64,000 nt of DNA, from NCBI RefSeq assembly GCF_000160115.1, contig NZ_GG665866.1:1310266-1374265 (forward strand), given 5' to 3'. Position numbers and translations under genes: made by a program. Positions 27,572 through 35,646 of the stretch are shown piece after piece (within the stretch, counting starts at the first letter, position 1; the number at the start of each line of letters is the position of its first letter). The notes beneath the pieces are model-generated. The model did no database searches and was not told the DNA's origin. It saw only the letters and a program-made list of their open reading frames with translations. Origin of the DNA: Shuttleworthella satelles DSM 14600. Its GTDB lineage: Bacteria > Bacillota > Clostridia > Lachnospirales > Lachnospiraceae.

Positions 27572-28159
27572 TCACATTTTCACATCAAATAATCGCTTGA
27601 TAATTTCTTTGATCATCGATGATTCCGATATCATATATTCAATTTTTTGTTCGGGAGCAATCTGGTTTATGTTGCTGAATAGACCTGCAACAAAAAGACG
27701 GGAAAAGAAAGCAGGATTCTCACATTTGCATTCACCACTCTGATTTCCCATCTCTATCATCTCTGCCACAAATGGGATCAGCTTTTCCCCAATCTCAATA
27801 AAAATCCGAGCGTGAATTTCTCCATTTTTCGCAGTCATCATTTCAAAAAACAACTTTGATTCACGATTTGCAGCTGTAATAAAAACATTGAAAACTGCAT
27901 CTATTTTTCTCATCAGAGCATCATCTCTATTAACTACTTCTCTGATTGCTCCCATAATCTGATCAGCATACTGTTTCGCAACAGCTTCCATAACTTCCTC
28001 TTTAGATTTGAAATAATAGTAAAATAGCCCCTGCGCAACTCCAATCTGACTCACGATATCCTTAATCTGTGTTTCCTTATAACCATTCTGTTCGAACAAT
28101 CTGCGGGCAGTCGATACTATTTCTGCTTTTCTTTCTTCTGGATCTTTCGTTACTCTCAT
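27572..28159 (-). CDS. TetR/AcrR-family transcriptional regulator
   Basis: A 195-residue repressor-type protein. The N-terminal helix-turn-helix (residues 10-57, with TARRLFEQNGYKETQIKDIV and GLFYYYFKSKEEV) is classic TetR. The C-terminal ligand domain is helical and unclassified. It is first gene of the TetR-ATPase-permease operon; a 16-nt perfect palindrome overlaps the transcription start, so it likely represses its own operon until a ligand binds. Confidence 0.93.
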   Translation of the reverse strand: MRVTKDPEERKAEIVSTARRLFEQNGYKETQIKDIVSQIGVAQGLFYYYFKSKEEVMEAVAKQYADQIMGAIREVVNRDDALMRKIDAVFNVFITAANRESKLFFEMMTAKNGEIHARIFIEIGEKLIPFVAEMIEMGNQSGECKCENPAFFSRLFVAGLFSNINQIAPEQKIEYMISESSMIKEIIKRLFDVKM

Positions 28160-28180
28160 TTATAATCTTCCTTTTTACTG

Positions 28181-28196
28181 ACTGACTTAAGTCAGT
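28181..28196. promoter_or_regulatory. Palindromic operator of the TetR-ABC operon
   Basis: The perfect palindrome ACTGACTTAAGTCAGT lies between the -10 box and the tetR start codon, where a bound dimer would block transcription. Binding by the adjacent TetR protein is inferred. Confidence 0.8.
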
Positions 28197-28199
28197 AAA

Positions 28200-28228
28200 A
28201 AATTATTACCTTTCATTCATTCTGTCAA
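28200..28228 (-). promoter_or_regulatory. Promoter of the TetR-ABC operon
   Basis: Minus-strand TTGACA (28223-28228) and TAATTT (28200-28205) with a 17-bp spacer, directly upstream of the palindrome. Confidence 0.8.
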
Positions 28229-28339
28229 GTCCCCAATTTATTTCCATGCATAAAATGGAATCGATATTATGCCCCAGTTGGCATTTCTTCCAGGTTATCA
28301 GATAATAGACGCATCCAAATGCACTGGCAAGGAGGTAAC

Positions 28340-29551
28340 ATGGCTGACTTGATTGAATACATCCGCTGGCGGGGGGATTTGACTTTTTCTGAAAGACCCT
28401 TTAATGACGTAGACAATCTGGTTCTCTCACAGATTGCCTATCATGCCTTCGACGGCATCATTCCCTCCCCTGGTCAGGGACAGATCTCCCTGCAGGAGGC
28501 TGCAGATCTCTTCCTGGAGCATCCGGAGCGGGGTGCCATTCCCGGTCAGGACCAGAGCCAGAACAACCGTTTCCTAAAAGAAGCCGCTTCCTGTCCCCGC
28601 TTTGGCCGGGTTCTGGTCAGCGATTTTGTCAACGATATCTCCGACTATTGCAATAACCGAATGCAGTTTTCAGCCCTCTGCTACCATTTACCGGACGACA
28701 GTCATTACTGCGCCTTTCGCGGCACTGATGACACTGTCGTTGGCTGGCGGGAGGACTTCATGTTTTCCTATGAGATTACCAACGCCCAGAAAGAGGCGGC
28801 CTTCTATCTGGCATCACGCGTTACGGAAAATCCAGATGCTCTCTGGCGGGTCGGCGGTCACTCCAAGGGAGGGACTCTGGCTGTCTACGCAGCCACCAAT
28901 CTCGTCGCGGACCTCCAGGATCGGATTGACTCTGTCTACTCGAACGACGGCCCGGGAATTCCGGAGGAATTCTCAAATCGAGAGGGACAGGCTCGCATCC
29001 AAAAACGCATCCATAAGTTCACGCCCACCTATGGCATGATCGGCATGCTCCTGGAAGATCCGGATACCATACGATATCCTGCCAAAGCACAGGAGGAAGG
29101 CTCTCTGACGATCGTCAAAAGTTCTGCCAGGGATATCGTTCAGCACTGGGCACTTTCCTGGCAGGTTGAAGGTGACCACTTCCAGACCGCACTCGATCAG
29201 CAGCCCAGGGTTAAACACCTGAACCGCGTCTTTGATCGCTGGATTCGCTCGGCCAGTTTTGAAGAGCGCCAGGCCTTCATCAGAACTCTTTTCGACTCTA
29301 TGAATGAGGTCGGCTCCAATGTCTCCGACCTTCTCAAGAGCCCGATCCAGGTTGGCAATATTGTCCTCGGACATATGAGAGATGCCGACTCTTTGACACA
29401 ATCAGCCATTCGAAAGTTCTTCGATAGTCTGGGCCACGAGAACCAGAGGCAGTTGTTGGAGGGCTTGCAGCAGACGCAGAAGAATCTTTTGAAAAGACTT
29501 GGCATCACGGGTGGCGACAACAATCTCTCAGATCAGCAGAAAAGCGACTAA
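28340..29551 (+). CDS. Mbeg1-like / DUF2974 alpha/beta-hydrolase-type protein
   Basis: A 403-residue cytoplasmic protein. The lipase-like nucleophile elbow GHSKGG (about residue 173) and the preceding YCAFRGTDDTVVGWREDFMFSY stretch (about 120-140) identify the DUF2974/Mbeg1-like family of putative lipases common in Firmicutes. The ATG at 28340 (MADLIEYI) follows AAGGAGG; an ATG at 28319 is disfavoured. It is one of few plus-strand genes here. Its stop codon overlaps that of the convergent importer ATPase by two bases. Confidence 0.85.
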   Translation: MADLIEYIRWRGDLTFSERPFNDVDNLVLSQIAYHAFDGIIPSPGQGQISLQEAADLFLEHPERGAIPGQDQSQNNRFLKEAASCPRFGRVLVSDFVNDISDYCNNRMQFSALCYHLPDDSHYCAFRGTDDTVVGWREDFMFSYEITNAQKEAAFYLASRVTENPDALWRVGGHSKGGTLAVYAATNLVADLQDRIDSVYSNDGPGIPEEFSNREGQARIQKRIHKFTPTYGMIGMLLEDPDTIRYPAKAQEEGSLTIVKSSARDIVQHWALSWQVEGDHFQTALDQQPRVKHLNRVFDRWIRSASFEERQAFIRTLFDSMNEVGSNVSDLLKSPIQVGNIVLGHMRDADSLTQSAIRKFFDSLGHENQRQLLEGLQQTQKNLLKRLGITGGDNNLSDQQKSD

Positions 29552-30342
29552 ATCATTTCCGGCGAATAGAGGATATTATTGCATCCGGTCTTCTCGTTCC
29601 AGACCAACTGGCAGTCAATTCCGAAAAGTTCCCTGATGCGATCAGGAAGCAGAGTCTCCTCCGGGCTCCCTGACGCGACGACATGTCCCTGACTCATCAA
29701 AATCACCTGATCACAGTAGGTCACCGCGATATTCAGATCATGAATGCTGGAGAGGACGGTCAGCTTCTGCCTCTTTAAGATGTTCATAATCTGATACTGA
29801 TAGCCGATATCCAGATGGTTGATCGGCTCGTCTAAAATGATAAAGCTGGTCTCCTGCGCCAGTGCCCTGGCAATCAGTGTCCTCTGCTTCTCTCCCCCGG
29901 ACAGGGACAGAAAATGTCTCTTCTCGTATCCCTTCAGTCCAACCTCATCAATACATTTAAAGACAATTCTCTGATCTTCTGCGGAACTGCCTCCCAGAAC
30001 TTTCTGGTGGGAGAAACGCCCAAGCAGAACCATTTCATACACTGACAGGTCAAACTCGATATTATTTTCCTGCTGCATGACTGCCATGCTATGGGCCCTC
30101 TGCCGATTGGACATCTGATCAACCCTGTGGCCATCCAAATACACGACGCCCCGATCCGCCTCAAGTACCTGGTAGATATTCTTGAGCAGGGTCGACTTTC
30201 CACAGCCATTCGGCCCGACAATCCCGACGAAACTTCCCGGCCGAATCCGCAGATCAATATCCTCGATAATCTGCCTTCGATCCATGGAATAGGACAGTCC
30301 CTCCACCAGGAGCTTCAAATCCCCATTGTCTGTCTCTCTCAT
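29548..30342 (-). CDS. FecCD-type ABC importer, ATP-binding protein
   Basis: A 264-residue ATPase for an iron-siderophore, heme or cobalamin importer. Walker A GPNGCGKST (about 41-49), signature LSLSGGEKQRTLIARAL (about 141-157), Walker B FIILDEPINHLD and SSIHDLN H-loop are seen. It is last gene of the binding protein-permease-ATPase operon on the minus strand. Confidence 0.92.
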   Translation of the reverse strand: MRETDNGDLKLLVEGLSYSMDRRQIIEDIDLRIRPGSFVGIVGPNGCGKSTLLKNIYQVLEADRGVVYLDGHRVDQMSNRQRAHSMAVMQQENNIEFDLSVYEMVLLGRFSHQKVLGGSSAEDQRIVFKCIDEVGLKGYEKRHFLSLSGGEKQRTLIARALAQETSFIILDEPINHLDIGYQYQIMNILKRQKLTVLSSIHDLNIAVTYCDQVILMSQGHVVASGSPEETLLPDRIRELFGIDCQLVWNEKTGCNNILYSPEMI

Positions 30343-30385
30343 TTCCCTTATCCTCCTATCCAGCTTCCTCGTCTTTCCTTTTTTG

Positions 30386-31447
30386 CTAGGACTGAGACCT
30401 CTTGATCAGGTAGAGGAAAAAGGGCGCTCCAAAGAAGGCGGACACAACACCGATGGGCAATTCTTCCGGACGAATCAGTGTTCTGGAGAGCAGATCCGCC
30501 AGAACCATAAAAGAGCCTCCCAGCAAGATGGAAGCCGGAATCAGACGGCTGTGCTTACTTCCCACGACAGATCTGGTCATATGGGGAACCGTCAGACCGA
30601 CAAAACCGATCACTCCACTGATAGAGACAATCACCCCGGTCAACGCGGTTGCCACAATAATAATCACGCGCTTGATCCGGGCCGTATTCACTCCCAGGGT
30701 TGTCGCGGTTTCATCTCCCAGCATCAAAGTATCCAGGCTGCGATGCATCATAAGGATCAGCAGGCAGCAGATGACAAACGCGCACATGGCGTAGGCAAGC
30801 CGGATCCAGTTGGCTCCGCTCAAAGATCCCATCAACCAGTACTGTGCTGTCTTCACCTTATCGGACCCGCTCTGGTGGGCATAAATCATCAAATTGGTCA
30901 GAGCCCCAAAGAGAGCTGACACGGCAATGCCCGCCAGAATCAGATTCGTCGCCGTAAGGACATTTTTCATCCTGGCAATGCCAAGCGCCAGAAGCATGGC
31001 CAAAAGCGCTCCGATGAAAGCACCGCACATAGTTGCATAATAACCCAGGAAGGAGAGATAGCCATACATAATGACGGAGACCGCCCCCGCAGACGCCCCA
31101 TGTGAAATCCCAAGGACAAAGGGATCTGCCAGAGGGTTTTTCGTCAAGGCCTGCATGACAATCCCACAGAGTGTTAAACCGGCTCCTACAATCCACGCTG
31201 TAAAGATGCGCGGCAGACGGATGTTCCAGATAATTGACCTGGTGCTCTCCTCCCATGTGACAGGGACAACTGCATGTCCTGTCAGCTGATTTATGACAAC
31301 TCCCCGAATGGTCGACGGATCAATAGATACGCTTCCCCACGCAATTGCGATAAAAATGGAAACTGCCAGGAGCAGAAGCATGACAACAATAAAAATCGAA
31401 AAAGCCACCCCTCCTTCCAGGGGAAATATCGTTTTTCTCTTGCTCAT
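30386..31447 (-). CDS. FecCD-type ABC importer permease
   Basis: A 353-residue integral membrane protein with about 10 hydrophobic helices, typical of BtuC/FecCD permeases. Family motifs include NPLADPFVLGISHGAS (about 115-130), LILAGIAVSALFGALT and VSISGVIGFVGLTVPHMTR (about 262-281). It lies 23 bp after the binding-protein gene and 43 bp before the ATPase gene. Substrate class is iron chelate or corrinoid; it cannot be resolved further. Confidence 0.93.
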   Translation of the reverse strand: MSKRKTIFPLEGGVAFSIFIVVMLLLLAVSIFIAIAWGSVSIDPSTIRGVVINQLTGHAVVPVTWEESTRSIIWNIRLPRIFTAWIVGAGLTLCGIVMQALTKNPLADPFVLGISHGASAGAVSVIMYGYLSFLGYYATMCGAFIGALLAMLLALGIARMKNVLTATNLILAGIAVSALFGALTNLMIYAHQSGSDKVKTAQYWLMGSLSGANWIRLAYAMCAFVICCLLILMMHRSLDTLMLGDETATTLGVNTARIKRVIIIVATALTGVIVSISGVIGFVGLTVPHMTRSVVGSKHSRLIPASILLGGSFMVLADLLSRTLIRPEELPIGVVSAFFGAPFFLYLIKRSQS

Positions 31448-31470
31448 GATCTCTCCTCAAAATCGGCCTC

Positions 31471-32535
31471 TCAATGAAACTTGTCCGGATAAAACTGCTT
31501 CGCCATAATTCTGACGGCATTTGCGGAGCCAGCAGATCCCTGCATATCCGCACAGCAGGCACTGTATATCCTGCCCTCTTTCACTGCCCGCAGATTCTTA
31601 GTGGCCTCATTGGTCTTCAGAAAATTGATCTTCTCCTCGGTATCATGGTTGTAGTCCAAAACCAAAATGACGTCTGGATCGCGCTGTACCACCTCTTCCC
31701 AGGAAGGAGTTGCCCAGCCCTTATTAATATCATCAAAGATAGACAGACCTCCAGCCTTCTTGATCATATCGCCCGGAATTCCCTGGCAGGCAGTGAAGGG
31801 AGCGTCCTGACCGGAGTCATAGACGAAGACGGAAACCGGCTTCTGATATGCCTCACCTCCCAGACTCGTATGAACCTGGTCGATGGTCTTTTTCATCTCT
31901 TCCACACGCTCTTTGGCCTTATCGGACACGCCGAAGACATGTCCCAGAACATCATAATCCTGATAGAGATCTTCCATGGTCGCAGAATCTGAACAGCAAT
32001 AGGGAAAATAGGGAATGATGTGATTTTGCAGACACCAATCCACTGAGAAATGGTTCTCCGAGAAAAGAGAATCCCAGCCCATCATAAAATCCGGTTTCAG
32101 ATCCAGAATCTGCTCCTTGGAGGCACTGCTTAAATTGGAGCCATCTTCCAGGACCTTGTTGAGAGAGTCCCTGGCTGGGAACTCGCTGACCGTAGACAGG
32201 CAGGCCCCTCTGGTATATCCGGCAATGTGATCCTGAAGCCCCAGATCCAGGAAAATATCGGTCATCTGATCTCCGTCTAAAAGAACCCGTTTTGGGGCGG
32301 AAGTAAACGTTTCCTTGATATTCTGCCCGATGCCAGACCTCTCCAGATTCAGAGTGATCGTATAGGGCTCGTACTTGCGATTAGCCTCATCGGTAGAAAC
32401 GGACTTCTCCTGATCACTGACCTGATAGCTGTCCCCTTTGGATCCGGTCACTGTCTTGCTGCCACTGCCGCAGGCAGAAAACAATAACATACTGCCACAG
32501 AGCGCAGTAAGTCCAATCGTCTTCATAACTCTCAT
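31471..32535 (-). CDS. ABC importer substrate-binding lipoprotein (BtuF/FepB-like)
   Basis: A 354-residue lipoprotein: signal peptide with lipobox LLFSAC (Cys about 22), then a Ser/Lys/Asp-rich linker and a two-lobed periplasmic-binding-protein-like domain (about 75-354) with APKRVLLDGDQMTDIFLDLGL and WEEVVQRDPDVILVLDY motifs of cluster A-II binding proteins. It is first gene of the importer operon. Only 64 bp separate it from tRNA-Gly repeat array B upstream. Confidence 0.9.
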   Translation of the reverse strand: MRVMKTIGLTALCGSMLLFSACGSGSKTVTGSKGDSYQVSDQEKSVSTDEANRKYEPYTITLNLERSGIGQNIKETFTSAPKRVLLDGDQMTDIFLDLGLQDHIAGYTRGACLSTVSEFPARDSLNKVLEDGSNLSSASKEQILDLKPDFMMGWDSLFSENHFSVDWCLQNHIIPYFPYCCSDSATMEDLYQDYDVLGHVFGVSDKAKERVEEMKKTIDQVHTSLGGEAYQKPVSVFVYDSGQDAPFTACQGIPGDMIKKAGGLSIFDDINKGWATPSWEEVVQRDPDVILVLDYNHDTEEKINFLKTNEATKNLRAVKEGRIYSACCADMQGSAGSANAVRIMAKQFYPDKFH

Positions 32536-32599
32536 CTGATGAATCCCTCCTCATTAGAAATAGCTTTCCCCATTCTAACACAGGAAAGAATCTTTTGCG

Positions 32600-32924
32600 G
32601 AGACCTCGAACCTTCGAGTGCAAAGTGCACTCGAATCATGAAAAAGAAGCCGCCCTAAAGAGACGCCTCCGTCCTACAGGAGCGCGAGACGGCCCGCGGC
32701 GTCCGGTGGACGCCACGACTGCGGGCCGACCGAGCCGGCAGGCGAGACCTCGAACCTTCGAGTGCAAAGTGCACTCGAATCATGAAAAAGAAGCCGCCCT
32801 AAAGAGACGCCTCCGTCCTACAGGAGCGCGAGACGGCCCGCGGCGTCCGGTGGACGCCACGACTGCGGGCCGACCGAGCCGGCAGGCGAGACCTCGAACC
32901 TTCGAGTGCAAAGTGCACTCGAAT
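32600..32924. repeat. tRNA-Gly-associated tandem repeat array B
   Basis: Two full units of exactly 144 bp (starts near 32601 and 32745) and a partial third (from 32889) are downstream of the second tRNA-Gly gene, in the same relative position as array A. Unit composition is the same: TCGAGTGCA/TGCACTCGA hairpin, tRNA 3'-end fragment, and GGCCCGC...GCGGGCC hairpin. The array-B units differ from array-A units at shared positions (for example CACGACT for CATGATC in the hairpin bulge), while the stems are kept. A long frame stays open because 144 is a multiple of 3. Confidence 0.9.
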
Positions 32925-32925
32925 A

Positions 32926-32972
32926 ATGAGAAAGAAGCCGTCCCTAAAGGGGACGACTTCTTTCTCATTACC
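32926..32972 (-). terminator. Hairpin downstream of tRNA-Gly (copy B)
   Basis: A long inverted repeat, arms TAATGAGAAAGAAG and CTTCTTTCTCATTA with an inner CGTCCC/GGGACG pairing, begins 3 bp after the tRNA. The left arm is itself part of the repeat unit. It is probably a terminator or processing element. Confidence 0.65.
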
Positions 32973-32974
32973 CG

Positions 32975-33047
32975 AGCGCGAGACGGGACTCGAACCCGCG
33001 GCCTCGACCTTGGCAAGGTCGCGCTCCACCAACTGAGCCACTCGCGC
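32975..33047 (-). tRNA. tRNA-Gly (GCC), copy B
   Basis: A 73-nt cloverleaf identical in sequence to copy A: acceptor GCGCGAG/CTCGCGC, anticodon GCC (33012-33014), T arm GGGTTCGAGTCCC, no encoded CCA. Confidence 0.96.
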
Positions 33048-33077
33048 ATATTGCCGCTTCTATCAGCGACAAGAAAT

Positions 33078-33106
33078 ATAGTATCCAAGATAGACCGGAC
33101 TGTCAA
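33078..33106 (-). promoter_or_regulatory. Promoter of tRNA-Gly copy B
   Basis: Minus-strand consensus TTGACA (33101-33106) and TACTAT (33078-33083) with a 17-bp spacer, about 30 bp upstream of the tRNA. Confidence 0.85.
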
Positions 33107-33122
33107 GCCGCAATCACAGTCC

Positions 33123-33380
33123 CTACTTGCTCTCCTGCCCCGCAGTCACACTGGACAGATAATTGCTGATCTCGGACAGGTCAACCACCGTCGACTTCAT
33201 ATGCGTCTTCTGATAGGCCTGATAGCGCTGATAGCCGTAGAAACCGCCGCCGCCGACAAGCGCGAACAGAATCAGGACCGTTGCCAGCAGCCCCAAAATA
33301 CGCCTGCGCCGCCTGACCTTCAGCGTCTTCTTGATGTTGCGCTTCGCCTCCTTATTGCGATCTACTTTCTCCTGACTCAT
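33123..33380 (-). CDS. Small single-pass membrane protein, unknown
   Basis: Not recognised. The 85-residue product has a very basic N-terminus (Lys/Arg-rich, residues 5-28, with a run of RRRRR), one hydrophobic helix (about 28-49, LGLLATVLILFALVGGGG) and a short outer tail with a YQRYQAYQK segment. Topology by the positive-inside rule is N-in. It precedes tRNA-Gly copy B. Confidence 0.65.
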   Translation of the reverse strand: MSQEKVDRNKEAKRNIKKTLKVRRRRRILGLLATVLILFALVGGGGFYGYQRYQAYQKTHMKSTVVDLSEISNYLSSVTAGQESK

Positions 33381-33589
33381 CTTTCACCCCTGTCATTTGT
33401 CATAGCGTCCTGTCTGCCTGAGGAGAGCTCCTCGCACGCTCTTGTCTTCACTCAATGAAACCATTCTAATCCAAAGATTCCTCTCAGACAAGTCCGCTCA
33501 AACCCACTCTGTTATATACAGCCCGAATCCTCTTTACTGGACAGGCCGCCCGAATCTATGCTCTTTCATCAGCTTTTCATGCGCCTGCC
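33381..33589. other. Intergenic gap
   Basis: About 210 bp with no gene. The only structure noted is the palindrome GAGGAGAGCTCCTC near 33420-33433; no T-run follows. Confidence 0.3.
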
Positions 33590-34042
33590 CTATTTGATCC
33601 TCAGAATCCTGACGAGCATAAGAACCAGGGGCAGAGTGATCGCCAGCAGGAAAAGGAAGAGATAGGCTCTCCCGAGAGGCTGCTGTCCGAGAGCTCTGTG
33701 AAGCATCCACCAGAGCAGAAGCGTCACCGCTAATTTAATTCCGGACAGAGTCTGCCCGACAATCCGGCCGACATCCGTCTCCTCTGAGGAAAGCCCCTGC
33801 TGCATGCGAAAGAGTCTGGGAAAAAGATCCGCCAAAAAAAGAAAGAGTGTCAGGGCCCACATCATAAGGGCAAGAACCAGAAGGGTAGATTTCTTCCCAG
33901 GCTCCCCAAGGCTTCCATCCAGGGAATACCTGCTGATGATCTGCGCCGGCAGGCCGCCGTAGCGGATCGCCAGTTCCATCGTTGCCCCCAGAAGACAAAT
34001 AAAATTGACAAGATTCAAGACTTTTGCAAGTGACCACTTCAC
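33590..34042 (-). CDS. Four-helix membrane protein, possibly DUF1648-like
   Basis: A 150-residue protein with about four hydrophobic helices (about 8-25, 50-70, 95-115, 122-146). The segment YGGLPAQIISRYSLDGSLGEPGKKSTLLVL (residues 28-57, paraphrased: LPxxIxxxYxxxGxxxxxGxK followed by a helix) resembles the DUF1648 pattern. It lies 12 bp downstream of the AAA+ ATPase gene, likely in one transcript. Function is unknown. Confidence 0.6.
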   Translation of the reverse strand: MKWSLAKVLNLVNFICLLGATMELAIRYGGLPAQIISRYSLDGSLGEPGKKSTLLVLALMMWALTLFLFLADLFPRLFRMQQGLSSEETDVGRIVGQTLSGIKLAVTLLLWWMLHRALGQQPLGRAYLFLFLLAITLPLVLMLVRILRIK

Positions 34043-34054
34043 GGTCCAGCTCCT

Positions 34055-35557
34055 TTAATCTCCCAGCAGGGAGGCAATATCCTTTGCGTCAAAGCAAACG
34101 GATTTGACCCCCCTTGTCTCAATGCGATAGAGGGCGTTGGCCGCCAGATGCTCCGCCGCCTGCTCCAGGTCACGAACTCCCGGCGCGTTTGCGTAGGCGG
34201 CAATGATCCGGTCCACACCTTCATCGCTTACGGTCAGTTCATCCTCTGTCATGGCCATGCGTCTTAAGACCTTTGGAAGGGAAAAATCCCTGAAGATGAT
34301 CTTCTTCTCCTCCGGCGTGTAGTCGGGAATATCGATCAGGGCGAAACGCGTCATCAGAGGCTCTGAAATCCTGCTCTTATCATTAGCCGTCGCAATCGGA
34401 TAGACTCCCGTGGTCGGAATCGTGCACTCCATATAATTATCTGTAAAGCCGAGATTGTCCAGGAGGGTCAAAAGGGCGTCCGCCGGATTGCTCCCTCCGC
34501 CGGCCTCTGCCTTGTCCAGCTCATTGATGATAAAGACCAGATTGGACGCCTGGGCCTGAGAGAAGGCCTCCATGATGCGGCCGGGCTTGGCGTTGGCATA
34601 GACGCGGGGAGAACCGGTTAAAGCCTCCGGGTCGGAAATGGTAGACATATCCAAAGAAGTCCAGGGCAGAGCCAGAATCCGGGCGACTGCATAGGCGATC
34701 TGGGATTTGCCGACTCCGGCCGGACCGGCCAGAAGAAGACCGTAGGCGGGCAGGGTATGGGTTCGGTTGATCTGAATGACTGTCTCAATAATTCTCTGCT
34801 TGACCCTCTCCATACCGTAGAGATTCTCATCTAAAATAGCTCTGGCCCTGACGGGATCAATGGGCGGAAAATAGTCGCTCTCCCAGCTGATTCCAAGCAT
34901 AATTGAGAGAGCCCTCTGGGCATGTCGTCTCTCCTCCTGACTGATCGCATGGCTGCGGGTCATGGACAGATTGCGCCAGGCCCAGCCGCGGATATTGACA
35001 GGCAAGGCATTGCCGGCAACACGCAGGTAGTTCTCAATTGTAGTCAGATCCGTCAGCCGCGGTTCCTCGGAGATCTCATCGTCCATGTCCGGCCTGGCTT
35101 TACAGGGGGGATCCGATGCCAGAAGACGCCCGATCGCCAGCTGAAGGAATGCGTCCTCAGAGGACAATCGATGTCTGCCTGTCGCGTCCACCGCGTGCAT
35201 CCGATAGACAGCGTATCCCTCTTCGGTCTGCGCCCCGGACAGGCGAACCTGGCTCTTGTTCTCTCCCAGCCACTTAATCAGGTCCTCAAAACGAGAATCC
35301 AAGCGCAGGATATCGGCAAAGAGCTGGTCTGAGGACTTGCCGAAGCAAAAGGCCATCCTGCCCTTTGGATTGATGAATATTCCGGATGTGTGATGAACCA
35401 TGGTCCTGGCCGTATCCCGAAGGAGCATGATGGGATGCTCCGGATCCGCCGATCCACTGTCAGAATCAAAAAGCTGGCAGGTCACAGCAGGCTCATCCGC
35501 CGCGGCAGCTTTCTGATCTCTGCCCTCATCTGAGAACTCAAATACTCTGGATGACAT
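34055..35557 (-). CDS. Lon-like AAA+ ATPase lacking a protease domain
   Basis: A 500-residue cytoplasmic ATPase. Residues 1-230 are unrecognised. Residues about 235-490 form an AAA+ module of the Lon/MoxR branch: ILDENLYGMERVKQRI (Lon-like lead-in), Walker A GPAGVGKSQ (about 273), Walker B VFIINELDKAE (with Asn in place of the usual Asp before Glu), sensor 1 PIATANDKSRI, arginine finger LMTRFALIDIPDYT, and sensor 2 VRDLEQAAE. It stops right after the AAA+ lid, with no Ser-Lys protease domain. Role is unknown; a chaperone-like remodelling ATPase is a reasonable guess. Confidence 0.8.
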   Translation of the reverse strand: MSSRVFEFSDEGRDQKAAAADEPAVTCQLFDSDSGSADPEHPIMLLRDTARTMVHHTSGIFINPKGRMAFCFGKSSDQLFADILRLDSRFEDLIKWLGENKSQVRLSGAQTEEGYAVYRMHAVDATGRHRLSSEDAFLQLAIGRLLASDPPCKARPDMDDEISEEPRLTDLTTIENYLRVAGNALPVNIRGWAWRNLSMTRSHAISQEERRHAQRALSIMLGISWESDYFPPIDPVRARAILDENLYGMERVKQRIIETVIQINRTHTLPAYGLLLAGPAGVGKSQIAYAVARILALPWTSLDMSTISDPEALTGSPRVYANAKPGRIMEAFSQAQASNLVFIINELDKAEAGGGSNPADALLTLLDNLGFTDNYMECTIPTTGVYPIATANDKSRISEPLMTRFALIDIPDYTPEEKKIIFRDFSLPKVLRRMAMTEDELTVSDEGVDRIIAAYANAPGVRDLEQAAEHLAANALYRIETRGVKSVCFDAKDIASLLGD

Positions 35558-35570
35558 ATTCCCTCATTTC

Positions 35571-35645
35571 AGTGCCCGGTCGCACAGCTTAGCTCAGTGC
35601 CTGGTCTCATAGCTTGGCTCAGCGCCTGGTCACACAGCTTGGCAG
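35571..35645. repeat. Tandem repeat of 25 bp, three copies
   Basis: Units start near 35571, 35596 and 35621 with the consensus AGTGCCTGGTCNCAYAGCTT. They fill the gap between the 35647-36420 gene and the AAA+ gene. Confidence 0.8.
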
Positions 35646-35646
35646 G

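Noticed and set aside
32595..33458. Long ORF (287 codons) across array B with 48-residue protein repeats
   Set aside because: It is open only because the repeat is 144 bp; it runs antisense through a tRNA gene, and array A (145-146 bp units) breaks the frame. It is not a real gene.
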